From positions 40,824,552 through 40,888,551 of the forward strand of contig CM075772.1 in NCBI GenBank assembly GCA_037974665.1: a stretch of 64,000 bases of DNA. The letters are read 5' to 3'. Position 1 is the stretch's first letter, and every line of letters begins with the position of its first letter. Positions 24,597 to 37,057 of this stretch are shown here, piece by piece. The notes below the pieces were generated by a model. That model was not told the origin of the DNA. It saw only the letters and a list, made by a program, of their open reading frames with translations, and did not search any database. Origin of the DNA: Ehretia macrophylla (lineage: Eukaryota; Streptophyta; Magnoliopsida; Boraginales; Ehretiaceae). The position numbers and the translations under genes are program-made.

Positions 24597-24900
24597 TCAA
24601 TAATGTTCTACTAGTCTCCTTAGTAGAAATATAGCTTCCATTGTTGATCTCCCAGGCATAAAACCAAATTGATTTTCTGACACCTTTGTAGTCCGTCTTA
24701 TTCTCTTCTCGATCACTCTTTCCCAAAGTTTCATAGTGTGACTCATTAATTTAATTCCTCTATAATTGGCACAATTTTGGATATCTCTTTTTTTTGTCTA
24801 TTGGTACTAAGGTAGTCTTTTTGCCAAGCATCAGATATCTTTTTACTCCTCAAAATGACGTTAAAAATAAGAAGAAGAAAAAACTGTAGCTCATAATAAA
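24597..24900 (-). pseudogene. RTE-type LINE reverse transcriptase fragment
   Basis: The minus strand reads DIQNCANYRGIKLMSHTMKL and then FGFMPGRSTMEAIFLLRR, the conserved N-terminal RT boxes of plant RTE-clade LINEs. The preceding part (ISDAWQK) is in another frame, so at least one frameshift exists. There is no catalytic YADD region and no endonuclease. A dead fragment. Confidence 0.8.
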
Positions 24901-25359
24901 TACTTCTACAGTTAACTTTTGTCACAAATGTCCCTGAACAACAAAGCACTTCTTAGAGACTCGATCAATCTGAAATCACAGTTGTTACGTATGGAATAAT
25001 GTAAGTTTTAAAGAAGACTTATAGTACTCCCTATTCAGAAACTGTTCTAACAACTTTTTTAGATATCATAGATAGCTGAAAAATATAGATTCCTGAATAA
25101 TCCAGGCTATCATACCTATATTTTATCTAAATCAAATTAAGCAATAATACATAAACTATATGAAAAATAAAGGACGACCACTCATGTGTTTGTATACTAA
25201 TCTTGTTTATGATATAAACATAAAGATTTTAGGGATTGTGAAAGCTGAAGACGAAGAAAGACTTATCGTACCAAGTAGACCAACATAGTATGATAAGGGA
25301 ATGATATTGGGCTGAATTTTACACAGTTGCTCATTTATGTATATGAAGCAATGCTCTTT

Positions 25360-25449
25360 TCATCTAGTAATCCCTGATAGTAGTTCTCCTGGCTTAGAGT
25401 CTGGGTCATCAAATTCTAGAACTTTGTAGACGCCGAACTCTTTTATGAC
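25360..25449 (-). pseudogene. Unidentified exon-like fragment
   Basis: After an acceptor-like tttcgaaacag comes a 29-codon open stretch containing EFGVYKVLEFDDPDSKPGEL and ending in TGA. The composition is protein-like and unlike the AT-rich surroundings. I do not recognise the family, and no companion exon was found nearby. Confidence 0.35.
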
Positions 25450-26150
25450 CTGTTTCGAAAATATTTAGCACATCAGTATTGGTAAAGAGTTGCATGGACA
25501 AAAATATTTTATCATGCGGGATAAATTCTTCATTTTACTGTTGCCTTATGCATTACTAAACACCGCATCATAAACATGTAATTACAACTGGCAACAGATA
25601 CTTCACACTAATGTCATTTTATTTATCTAAATCTTTAAAAATGTGTACAAAGTCTGGACTTCTACATATGGAGATAAAGGAGTTTAAATAAACATAAGAT
25701 AGACTTTTAGTATATCTAGGATACAAATTTATGATATAACTTAGTTTAAGAAATCAAAAGGTGTTAATAATTTAATTTAATAGAGTCCTACATAGATAGG
25801 AAAATATTATCTAAATATAACTTATAAATCTAAATAATATGATTAGAATAATATTGCATCTAATAATTATCGGTTATATTATAATCTGTAAATGCATTTT
25901 TAAATTTTAAAATTAATTATGTAGTATATTTGCATCTAATTATAATTATTTAAATTTTGTAAAAAAATATGTACAGATACTCATAAAGTGACACATGGCA
26001 AGATGGTTTCTCTTAGAATATATAATGATGATAATGATGATTATGTGGTGAAGAGGTTTGTAAGGGTGTAATTTGGTTTGCGTTTGTACTTGGGTTTTGT
26101 TGTGCTAGGCTTAGTTTGGATTTTAGGGTGGGGTTTTTTTTTTTGGTTAG
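25450..26150. other. Gene-free interval
   Basis: AT-rich; no element ends or coding signal seen. Confidence 0.45.
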
Positions 26151-29100
26151 AATTGGACTTTTTGGTTGGGTTTTGACTGAGGGTATTTTGTGGTGAAGAA
26201 TTTGAAATGTTAGCAAGACTGTTGTTAGGTGAGTGTGCCGCTTCAGAGAATTCAAAGCTTTAATTGCCAAATTTTCCTCTTTCAGCTAAGGTTTAAGAAC
26301 CTTTGATTGAAGAAGATAAATGATGTTTGGTAAAGTTGCTAGAACTAGAAGAAGCCTTGTCCCGAGATTTGTGCGAGAGAAGTTGGTCACATGCCGATCC
26401 ATCACGTGACTTGTAGGAGGAGGGCAGCTCACGCGCCTTTTTGGAGAGATGGGTGTAACTTTCCGATTCCTCACAGAATTAGGTCCCCAATCCAAAATTC
26501 CAAGGCATGAAAACCGAGGAAAAATAGACAGAGCCTCTCTTGTATCTAGGACAATCCACAAACTTGCACGCAAAAGAATACACCAAGTAACATCCACAAT
26601 ATATATAAAGTTCTATTTAAATTCATAAAATAGTTCTAACTTTCTGTTTGTGACAAAAGTAACCCTTTCATGCACCCTAACTAGTTATTTACTAAGTTGA
26701 AATAGTTATAAACTTATTACAAGCCAATACGAGAAAACTTTAACTTTAATTACAAGTAGACTACTTAACTATAATACAACACCTTTACATATGGTTTATA
26801 CACAAGGCTACTTAGGCCACAAAATAGATACAATTAAGTACGTAGAGCCAACATTAGTACACAACTACACACAATCCGAGCACATAACACACAAAGTAAC
26901 CAATCCCGAGCAGTCAAGGAAGGCTTCAACTTCTTCTTTTTTGTAACCTGTAACATGGTAGATAAAAAGGGTAAGTATACACTATGATCAGTGAGAGAGG
27001 ATGAAGCGGGAAAGTTTTTGACAACGTTTTTGTGCAATGCAAGTGAATAGCCATAGAATCAATAATAATACCAAACACTCAATCAAGACAAAAACTAGGT
27101 AACACATTTATAACACTACAACTAGATAACAAGTTATAAACAATACTAATATAAGACAAACAATCAAAAATAATAAACTATATAACACATTAAAAAGGAT
27201 ACAATACGATAATCCTTATCACTCCAATTCTATGATCACGATCTCGATCCACGAACCATGATCACGATAACAATATGCCGGCATTGTAATCACCAATGGA
27301 TACTCCGGATGTACCCAATATCTATGACCTAACACCCCCTAACAATCTCTGAGTACAGAATAGAGTACGGAGCTAGAGCAACTAATCCTGACAAGCCCGA
27401 TGTCACCTACAGAGGCCCATCGCATCCATCTCGATGATAACATTGCGCAACCATCGATACGATAACACGACACGACATTTAACAAGTAACATTTCTAATA
27501 TACACAAAATTGAAGAACAACAAAGTAGGTTGTCCTCGCACATACAATAGCAATCAATAAACACTTATCACACAATTTGATAAGCATTTAACACTTCTTA
27601 CTCAATTATACTTAACTATTCATATTCTCTCAAAATAGCAATAAAATAGATCCTAATTCAATACATAGCTCAAGGATTTACATATTCAAACATTCTTTAC
27701 TAATCCACTTTCTTGCACATAAAAGTTTAGCATCTATGCTTCCATATTCAATCAATATAGTAAAACGACTAAGTTAAACATTTCACAAAGCACAAGAACA
27801 CAAGATATCTATGATATAGCACTAGCAAACATTAACTTAAGGATAACAATGCAATAACTAGTTTTCTTATTCAATCAAAGTAACATTATACCCAATTAAT
27901 ATCTCACTAGAACTCAAGTTGATATAAGCCAACTAGAACTTCACTTAGCATTATAGGTAAACAACTAACTCTTTTAACACTTTGACTTCAATTTCCTAAT
28001 CAAAGTGATTACAAAAGCACCTTAAATCTTCTCTAAAACCCAAGTTTTACCAAGCTAATCCAAGTCACGACAACAAGTGTTCATAGGGACCATTCAACTA
28101 GACTATGTCTTAACTTCTAGCGTGCATTAAACTATTCTTGTTTGCATGAGAAAGATAATAGAACAACTAAATCAATGGACTAAAGTCAATTTCACAAGTT
28201 CTATAATACTAAAAGACTACTCTACAAGCTCAATATCTAACATACTTCAAACATTAACCAATTACAATTAAATATCTTCTAAAATAAACAAAACAATCAA
28301 CTTGAAACGCAAATAGGTTGATTTCCCTCTCATGGCCGAAAATACCACACACACACACATTAAATCTTTGGTTGAGTTCTAGCTAGTTCATGCACTTATT
28401 TAGCTATGTAGGTACATTTAGGACTTCATTTAGGCATTAAAACAAACACATATGCCATAATCATCAAACTTTAAAACAAAATCATTATTCACTCATATTC
28501 TTCATTACACCATACACAAGCTCTAGTTAAATAAGTGCAAGAAGCTTAAAAGTTTACTCTACACATCTAATAACTATCATTACAAGCAAAACAACCTTTA
28601 AATCAAGCATTTATAACATTAACAATTATCTTGGTAGCATAATAACAACTTAAAAATGCAACAATGAATGAATTCGTCACCTCTACCAAGCTCAAAGATG
28701 CAAGATCTAGTTTCAATCCACTCTCAAATATCTTGGATTAACTCAAAGGATCAAACCCTAGCATTTTTCTTTCTCCTTTGTATTTCCTTCCCTTGGTCGG
28801 CCTTGCTTCTCTTTTTTTTCTAATTTTTTGATCATTTTTAGGTAATATAATTGATATATAATGCTAATATGATGCATGGGCTTGGATTTGGGCTTAATTT
28901 GGGTTGGGTTGGGCTTAAGTCAAATGCTAGACTAATTAAATTGAGGCCTAAGGATGAATTTGGTCTTCTAATGGTCTAAAATGTTAACTAGAGTTTACTT
29001 TTCATTCATTATGTTTAGCAATTTTTCTACCTGCCTTTTCGAAGTGCAATGCAAGTAAAATTTATGAACGTATGCTTAAAAACAAGTATGTAATGAGGGA

Positions 29101-29715
29101 AAAATACGAAATTTGTAAAATAAAATACTTTAATTTTCACCCTAAACTCGAGGCTCATTTTTAAATAATGAAAATTAATTTATTAGATGTAAGAAAACAA
29201 TTCTACATAATACAAATAACAAAATAATAGGTTAATTATTTTATATAAATTAATTGAACATAATTTACACATTTTTCCAAGAATATGAAAAGAATTCTAA
29301 TAAATGAATGCAAATTACTAAGTAAACAAATAATTACATACCAACATTTAAATAAACATATAAATATATGCAAATAAGTACTATTCACTACATATTAGGT
29401 ACGGGGTGCCACAATGGGGATCACACTGAACTCTTGCTTGATAGGTGGAAGATGTGATGGTTTTGAGGACCTTTTTCTCGCCGGTGAAGATGCGATCCAT
29501 GGCCCCAGAGCATGTGGATTAAATCTGGTTAGTGAGGCTGGGAGTTTTCAGGTGGGTCTAGGCATGTATCGGTGGTGTGAGTGAGTAGACCACAAGAATG
29601 GCAGAAATTGTTGAGTTTCTCGTATCTAAACTTGATCCATAAATCCGGCAAGCCTTCCGTTCACAACATCAGTACTTATTTGGGAGACCTCGACGAGCTC
29701 GAACCTTTTGAGGAA
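26150..29715 (-). pseudogene. Zinc-knuckle ORF (DUF4283/zf-CCHC_4 type), split by a solo LTR
   Basis: Part 1, 29715-29414, includes a CX2CX4HX4C zinc knuckle at 29603-29562 (CHSCGLLTHTTDTC), preceded by LWIKFRYEKLNNF. This is the usual arrangement in plant LINE ORF1/DUF4283 proteins, followed by a degraded ALGPWIASSPARK segment. Part 2, from 26453 down to about 26150, continues as PISPKRRVSCPPP and then a low-complexity tail. Removing the LTR and one TSD joins the two parts in frame. In-frame stops elsewhere show it is dead. The LTR 26454-29413 lies between the parts. Confidence 0.6.
26454..29413 (-). mobile_element. Solo LTR (2960 bp), minus orientation
   Basis: TSD atggg at 26449-26453 and 29414-29418. 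On the minus strand it starts tgtggcaccccg and ends aatcggaaagttaca. It shares the GC-rich block (near 27230-27455, with tgcgcaacc) with the other LTRs. No internal domain or second LTR: a product of LTR-LTR recombination. Confidence 0.8.
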
Positions 29716-29740
29716 GGAAAAATAAACCTTTTGGGTCAGT

Positions 29741-30678
29741 GGGCTCAGATTGAGTTTGGCCCAACTGAGGGAGAAATTCCACTATATATAGTACCTATTG
29801 TTTGTTTGCAAAGGGAAAAACGCATAACCCTAACCCTAAAATAGAATTAGAAAGAGGAAATAAGAAGAAGAGGGATAGAAAAAATTTAGCGAGGGCGATG
29901 GATTACCAAGGTAAGCCCCAGAGGAAACGTGAAGGCTACGACGTCGTTGGAGAAAGAGAAGAGCAGAAAAGGAAACGTGAAGTCGGAGAAAGAGAAGAAA
30001 AAGAAGGGCCATCTCATGTGTTGCCGCCGTGGTTTCACTCCGTGTTTGTCTATGATTTGGATGTTGATGATTGGGATAATAAGCTGGATTGGTCACCTCG
30101 AGTGATGTCGTCGAGTCTATCTGCTGCTATGTCCATGATCAGTAAGGGTGTTTCACTGAATCTTAACGCTTGTGATGTTAGTTATAAGCGGCCTTTGGAT
30201 CCTGAAGCGTTGAAGGAATATAATCGACAAATTGATGAAAGTGAGGTACAGATTAATTATTTTTAGCTAAGTTTATATTTATTGGATTATTTGTTTATTA
30301 AATTATAATAATAAATAAGTATGTATGTATGTGTCGGTCTAGGGATTCGACATTTTCTACTATCCAGGCCCATCTATTTGGACCTCCGTTGTTCCCTTGA
30401 CGGGTATTAAGGAGTCACCATCATACTATGCAGCTGTTGTTAACCTCGTTAAATTGGCCATCAACCAGTATAATGTCTAGCACGTAAGATATAAGACTTA
30501 TTCATGTGTTGTTTCGGGTAGTATTTATTACATCACTTTCCAAGTCAAGAATCTTAAAGCTGCTGGTAATGGATATGATGGTACCCCTCTGGAAACATTC
30601 CAGGCTAGAGTTTGGGAAGGAATAACAGAAACAGAGGTGCATTTTTGCCGACCTAAACCTATCAAGCCACAAAATTAA
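29741..30678 (+). pseudogene. Cystatin-like gene, copy 2 (one premature stop)
   Basis: Plant cystatin-related family. TATA-like tatatata near 29782, then a two-unit telo-box (about 29824). Exon 1 runs 29898-30245 (116 codons from MDYQGKP, with a charged ERE/KRK-rich N-terminus). Exon 2 begins at 30343 (GFDIFYYPGPS) after ctag. A TAG at 30478-30480 replaces the Glu codon kept in copy 1; beyond it the frame stays open to 30678, including SCVVSGSIYYITFQV (QxVxG-like loop) and FQARVWEGI. Here the second intron of copy 1 is missing and the reading runs on. It could make a 161-residue truncated protein lacking the inhibitory-type loop. An alternative ATG at 29802 in the same frame is less likely because it lies before the telo-box. 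Confidence 0.6.
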
Positions 30679-31318
30679 TCATAGGTATAATATCTTTAGT
30701 TACTCTGCTAGTTGTTGCAAGTTGCTTTAAAATATCTGCTTGCTTTTTGTTTCTCATTGTAACTGATTGATAATTGTTACTTTGTTATGATGGATGGAAT
30801 GATGATGTTGTTTATATGGGATGTTATGTGTTGTGTAACTCAACTAGAAAAATAGAATTTTCGAAGATAATTTGGTAGTCAAATTAAACAATGGCACACA
30901 GTTTTGCTGTTTGATTCAGTTGGTTTCTATTAGCACAAACGGGCTGGGGATTACTTGAAATATTTTCTTAATTAGTGAAGTGTTTGCCTATTTGAAGACT
31001 CTAATGATGTTATGAGTTGGATTAGTTTCTTTTATGAAGCAATTCATGTGTTGATTGTGTAAGAGTTCAGTTATGCCAACACTTGTTGAAATTCCTACAA
31101 GTTCTTCATTTTCATTTATCTGAATAAATCTATATGCAGTAAGCCCAAGTCCTCAATTTTCCCATTATGTCTGCAAACTTAAGCAAGCACCCCGTGGCCT
31201 TGCTTTTGGTTTCCATGCCTCAATTCTTTTTTCACTGATTTCAGTTTTTGCTACTGATTCCTCACTTAGCCATTCCCTTACTCGCCCTAAAGCCGAAAAC
31301 GGCTAGAACACTAAACAC
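30679..31318. other. Gene-free interval
   Basis: 3' flank of the cystatin-like copy and intergenic DNA; no exon or element boundary seen before the TSD at 31319. Confidence 0.5.
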
Positions 31319-31484
31319 GTTTCCGAACTCTGTTGTCGGAATCGTAATACGATTCAGCAAAGAATCGATACGAATCGAATGAGAGAATTGTGAATCAACG
31401 TGAATCGTATGTGAATCGTACGATTCACTGAATCGTTCGCGATTCAGCTATACTCACGAACTACAACTTGTTTGCATATCATGC

Positions 31485-34400
31485 TGTAACACCCCGACCC
31501 GTGCATATAATTATTTTATTGATGTGCATATATTTATATGTCTACTTTAATTATTTACGTATATTCGTTTGCATAAAATATCATATTTTTGGGTTACGTG
31601 CATCTATTTCGTTTAACGTGCATTTATATCAAACTATGTGCATACATCTAATTTAATAAGAAATTTCATCTATTAACATATATTGCATCAATATAAATGC
31701 ATTCTTATGCAAGTAGGCACGTTTAATTGGTTAATATGCAAAATTCTCATTTTACATGCAACTTCGGGACTTCACGAACACTTTGAAAAATCGTAGGAAT
31801 CGTAGAAAATAATTAACGTAGACTATTAGGAATTGGAACAACTAAATTAGTTAGAATTAAACTAGAATGACAAACTAGTTAATAGCATTTAGTTGAAGGG
31901 CATGTTGGTCATTTGAGTTTTTTTCTTTTATTATTTACACCTATTAATATACTACAACACACACAAACACACAAAACACACACAAAAATCAGACCTTTAC
32001 ACACACACACACATATCAGACACACACACAAGGAAGGAAGAAGAAAAAGAGTAATCCAAGCAATTTTCAAGCCAATCTTGCATGATTCTTCAAGCTAGGT
32101 GAGGGATTGATGCTTAATTTGTATTTCTCTTGCTTATTAGGGTTTCTTTAATGTTAGCATAGATGTGGTTATGTAATCAATGAACTTATAAATGCATGAA
32201 ATGGTATTCTCTAGCTTGATACATGTTGTGGGAGTCCTCTTTTGCATGTTTGCTTAGTGTTGGTAGTAGACTTGGTTGTATTGTTGTCTTGCTAGTTGAA
32301 GTGCAAGAGTGAAGATTACATGCTTGATAAATGGCCTCAATGAAGTGTATGAATATAGTATATGCTAAAACCAAGAGCAAACCAAGTAGAAATGCTAGAA
32401 AACAAGCTAAATAGACATTAGTGCAAAAGTGAGAAAGCTGGACAGTTTGCGCAGAGAATTTGTAGAGATGATTTGAGGTAGTAAATGATGTCTAAATTGG
32501 TTGAATTTTTTTTTATATTGTAGCTAAGAACTTGAGGAACAATTTCTATTTTGGGGGAAAGATCGAATTCTATCATTAAGGGGTTGTTTTGGAGCCAAAA
32601 TAGTAGGGTGACTGATTCGCTGGCTGCGCAATGATTTTCTAAAGGGCATAACTTGATGAGTTTAACTCTGAATTATGAACCGTTTGAGGCTAAACCTATC
32701 TACACTTGATGAACTACGTGTCTGTGTAATTTTTAGAAGTTTTAGAGGATATTAAGGCTACTAACTGAACAAGTAAAGTCAAGCAAATGCAGTTAAAAAT
32801 TTCAGTTTATATAGCTAAGTGATTAATGTTGCACTAAAGGTTAATTTGAGTTGAATAATGGTGGATTATAGGGAGTTTAAGGCTTGAGAGTAACAATTAT
32901 ATGTTTGGAGATAGTGTTTAAGTGAAATGAGGGTTAAATGAACATTAGTTGCATTGAATGCTAAATGTTTAACACGTGACTAACGTGAAATAAGTGCATT
33001 GAATGTTTAAATAAGTTGAACTTTGAGTGAAAATTAAATGCGATGAATTATGTGTAATGACTTGCTATTTAGATAATCAAGAGTAATTAAAGTCATGCAC
33101 ATGCTAGTGTTAGTTGTCAAAGAGTGTTTGCAAGTTATGGGAAGTAAAATATGTTTTCAATCATGTTCATGAGCTTAGCTTAATGTATGTGTTAAAGTTA
33201 GTTGAATTGCTTGAGTACTTGGTTATTGGTTTGGTAAATGCTTGAGTTGATTTAAGTTAATCCATGCTTAAAGTATGTTTAATTAATTAGTTAACTAGTT
33301 GGATAAATTGGAGTGTTTAGTTATTAAGTATGATAACTTGATATAGTTTCATTGTTTGGTCATCTATATAGAAGTTAAATGTGAACATTTATTGTTTATA
33401 TGAATAGATTGCTTGAGGTTACATGTTTAGTTACTGAGTTGATAGCTGTTAAATGTTTAACTTGATGTTTCTTTGTGATCTAGTTGAAGTTGAACTAGTT
33501 ATGAAGTTAACTTGTTAAATGCTAATATAGTTAATGTCATACATGCTCATGTTATAGTTGAATTATGTTAAGTGTTAACTGTAGTCATCTTGATTGAATA
33601 TATAATTGGATATGCCTTTGTAAGATAAATGAAGTTGAATTGGGTATGAAGTTTAACTAGTTAAATGTTGATGTAGTAGTGTCCTTCATAAGATTAAAGA
33701 AATGTTTTAGAGATATTTGTATGACTTTTAAGCTATGTGGCAATATGATATACATGAGTGATTATATATAACTGTTATCATTGTGGATGGAGTTACGAAA
33801 TAGTTAAGTTGAAATTGATATAGTTAATAGCTAAGTTAACTACTGCTGCTAGTTTTCATGGGTTCACTTCATGAGTAATATGTGGTTACTTGGGATTACG
33901 TGCTAATGTGGAAATAACATAGTTAATTGCTAATGTGTTGTACTTATATGAATATAATAGGGATTTGCATATTCGAGCTAAATGAGGTTTTGGAGTAAAT
34001 TTAAACTACTTTCTGGCATCTTGGAACTTGGTAGAGGTGAGGGAGTCTTCATTCCTTTTGTGCAAATTATCTTATTTTATTATATGATTTAATCCAAATG
34101 GATAAAGTTTATATGTACTATTTTCATGCTATCTTGCGAATTACTTGAATTAGTTGCAAGGGTAATTGTTTATATTGCTATAATTGTTCTCTTTGGTTAT
34201 CAAATGTGTTATATGATATGTATGGGGTGAGGCTAGCCTACTTTGCTACCTCCCCACTTGATTTGAAAATGAGATTCGTGATTCGTTACTCGGGGTTGCG
34301 CAACCTTTTCGGGTATGGTAGTGTCGAGTAACACGAGCGGCATCGGACTTGCCGTGCTCCCTCGGCTACCATGGTTTCCCAGTCCCTCTCTCGTTGAGGC

Positions 34401-35318
34401 ATACCCCTCTACCCCAGAGGCGTGGTTCACCTTGTTGGGGCATACAGATCTACCTCGTGAGAGTTGGGTCGTAGGATCGGGGTACATCCGGAGTACTCCA
34501 ATTTGGAGGAGTAAGGGTTTGCGGCACTTGCGTGAAATTGTGGCTCGTGGTTCGAGATTGAAGACAAGAAGTGAACCGTATCCTTTTAATATATGGTTAA
34601 TTACTTGTTTACTTGGTTGTGTTATTTGATATTGAATATGTTTTTATCTTGTTGCATATCATGTTGCATGCCCAGTATGTTGCATCACCTCCCTCACTGA
34701 GTATACCAGTTGTATACTCACCCTCGTCTCTAACACCTTTCAGGTTCAGCACCTTCACAAGGTGATACAGAGAAAGCTCGAGAGTTACCGTGTTTGGTTG
34801 TGTTGGCCTTCATTATTAATACCTACGAGTCCATGTGAATTAGTGAAGTGGTTTGAATTGTAATTTGATTGGAACTATATAAACTCGGCTTTCAATTGTA
34901 TTGGATCTTATTTGTATTTGGTTCGTAGGACGCCTGTAATAGCTTAATGGACTATGTTATTGTTTAATGGTCATGCATGCTTGCTTGGGTTAATGGAGTT
35001 AGTGGGCTGGGTTAATAGACAAGTCAATTGAAGAGATAAAGTTAAAATGGTATGATAAGTGACTTTATAACATAGTATTTCAATATTTGAGGCCTATGCA
35101 TGCTTGTGTATCTATTTTGTCGAGTCTAAGGCTTGGATGGCCTTGAGACGAGACATAGTTTAGTGGTTGAATTTGAAGTATATGAGAATGTTGAATTATG
35201 GTTTTGTAGTTGTATTATATTATTCGTAGGTTTTTTATTAGCCCTATAAATAGGAGAGATTCCGTCCGTTTCCCCTAAATTTTTGTGCCTTGGGTTTGGG
35301 ATCGGGACCCCGGTTACA
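31485..35318 (+). mobile_element. Solo LTR (3834 bp) inside the Pack-MULE
   Basis: Starts tgtaacaccccgaccc and ends gggaccccggttaca. The flanking pentamers catgc (31480-31484) and cctgc (35319-35323) differ by one base. It contains the GC-rich block with palindrome GGTTGCGCAACC at 34294-34305, a CA-rich microsatellite near 31955-32030, and TATAAATA at 35245-35252, only about 70 bp from its 3' end. No internal domain. Confidence 0.75.
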
Positions 35319-35450
35319 CCTGCTTTGTTGTTGCGCTCATTAATGGCGAAGTGTTCAATTCTTGTGGTCTGTGGGTTGCATATTTTCTGAACTGGTCACG
35401 AAGCAAGCATTCTTCATTCTTTAATTCTTGTCCCCTACCATGGATGGTAC

Positions 35451-35824
35451 GTATATTCCTCTATGTCAGATGCCACACACTTCATAACAGATAAATTTGT
35501 CCGCACAAGGAATATGTTAGAGGCTATTGCTTTAGGCAAACCTGTGGTTACACATATATGGCTTGACAGTTGTGGACAAGCTAGCTATCTCATTGATGAA
35601 AAATATTTCATACTGAGAGATGCAAGAAAGGAAAAGGAGTTTGGCTTTAGCATGTCAGTCTCATTAGCACGAGCGTGTCAGCATCCACTCTTGCAAGTAA
35701 TGATTTATATGTTTGGTTTATCTCTAATATCATAATTGTGCAGGGACAAAGAGTCTTGACCACCCAAAATACAAAGCCTGGTAAAGAAATATTAGTAAGC
35801 TTGGTCAAGGCAGTTCGTGGTCTG
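35451..35824 (+). pseudogene. BRCT-domain gene fragment (PTIP-like DNA repair protein)
   Basis: Two exon pieces. 35451-35696 encodes SSMSDATHFITDKFVRTRNM through FSMSVSLARACQHPLLQ. 35744-35824 continues GQRVLTTQNTKPGKEILVSL. They are separated by a 47-bp GT...AG segment, short for a plant intron. The match is to the tandem BRCT region of plant PAX-interacting-like DNA-damage proteins, from family memory. The fragment lacks the rest of both BRCT repeats. It sits within the Pack-MULE next to an unrelated gene fragment, so it was captured and is not a resident gene. Confidence 0.75.
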
Positions 35825-36029
35825 GTGCGTACATTTTTCTGGATATTTCTCTTCAGTTTTCCAGGCTTCCAGCTAAAGTGTATTATGTCATTGAAGTGCA
35901 GATAGTAGGAAGTTTTATTGTGGTTAGTTGGCCACTCTTGCAGCTTATTATTGTATTTCTTCAATTGTTAAGCTTTATTGTATCTGAATTGGATTCATAA
36001 AGCATTTAATGTGTACTACTGGATCGCAG

Positions 36030-36200
36030 TGGAATAGAAGTCCTGGGAAGAAAGGCTCTCATTTTGATCCAAGAAGCGATTTGTTTACGCTGAATGAGAG
36101 GAAAGATGTGATGACTTCAAAGGCGTGTTGGACATCAATGGTTGCATTGCTTGTGGGATTAACCTTTGTTATGGGTCCTGTTCAATTGCTTGGAATTTAG
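36030..36200 (+). pseudogene. Chloroplast omega-3 fatty acid desaturase exon fragment (FAD7/FAD8-like)
   Basis: After an acceptor-like atcgcag the frame reads WNRSPGKKGSHFDPRSDLF and then NERKDVMTSKACW and ALLVGLTFVMGPVQLL, a signature stretch between histidine boxes 2 and 3 of plastid omega-3 desaturases that convert linoleate to linolenate. It ends in TAG soon after VQLL. None of the three histidine boxes is included, so it cannot be an enzyme. It was captured with the BRCT fragment. Confidence 0.82.
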
Positions 36201-36436
36201 TTTGCAAGATAGTGCATCAGTGATTATTAGAAAAGTAACAAAAAATATATATTAATATTCATTCAAAAGAAGAATTTCAACTAAAAACTGTTAATAGAAA
36301 CATAATATATCAAATTAATCTAGTTTTAAATTTGTGACCGAATCGGTACGATTCACGATTCGATACGATTCACGATTCAAAAAAATGATATTTCGATTCA
36401 CGATACAGTTCACGATTCGACAACTATGTTTCCGAA

Positions 36437-36901
36437 TAATATATTCTCATCCTATTTGTAGGTATCTCTTCCAATCCAATGTGGTGGTATGGTACTGGAG
36501 CAAATCCGAGGAATATTTTGGTTTTACTGGTTAGAGATATTGTGTGTTTATATCTATGAAGATGGTAGCTTTGATGTAGGACTGACTGGGATTAGTCAGT
36601 GATTGTTTTTCCCTTTATGTAATATAGAACATTTTGCCTTTAAGATGACCATGACAAACTTGGATGGTATAGAGAGGACTCTCTCTTTATGAAAGATGTA
36701 GGACTGGTTATATTGCTTATCAAACTCGAATTAATATGTTAACACTCAGTTCATTTCTTATTAATCTATTGTATATTTATTTTCATTATTGCTTATCATA
36801 TTGTGCCTATAGCACTCTATCCAACAAGAAGATTCTTTTTTTTTTGTCGCATTTTTATTGTAATAAAGGTTCACTTTTTTTTGGTATTTTTATTGCTTGT
36901 G

Positions 36902-36949
<48 letters not shown>

Positions 36950-37022
36950 ATTTTTTTTTAGTCCAAGATTTAATAGATATATATATATTAAATAAAAAAT
37001 ATATATATATATATATATATAT

Positions 37023-37057
<35 letters not shown>

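Larger units (their letters stand above)
31328..36427 (+). mobile_element. Pack-MULE-type element carrying two host-gene fragments, with a nested LTR
   Basis: A perfect 9-bp direct repeat gtttccgaa flanks the unit (31319-31327 and 36428-36436), the Mutator TSD length. The ends are inverted relatives (gttgtcggaatcg at the left; atagttgtcgaatcg inverted at the right) followed inward by dense GAATCG/CGATTC motifs (31335-31450 and 36335-36420). Without the nested LTR the element is about 1.27 kb and holds a BRCT fragment and an omega-3 desaturase fragment, both in plus orientation. No transposase is present, so mobilisation would need an autonomous MULE. Confidence 0.72.

Noticed and set aside
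34233..34629. Overlapping ORFs of 84 and 104 codons on both strands
   Set aside because: Same LTR GC-rich block; open frames on both strands reflect composition, not coding.
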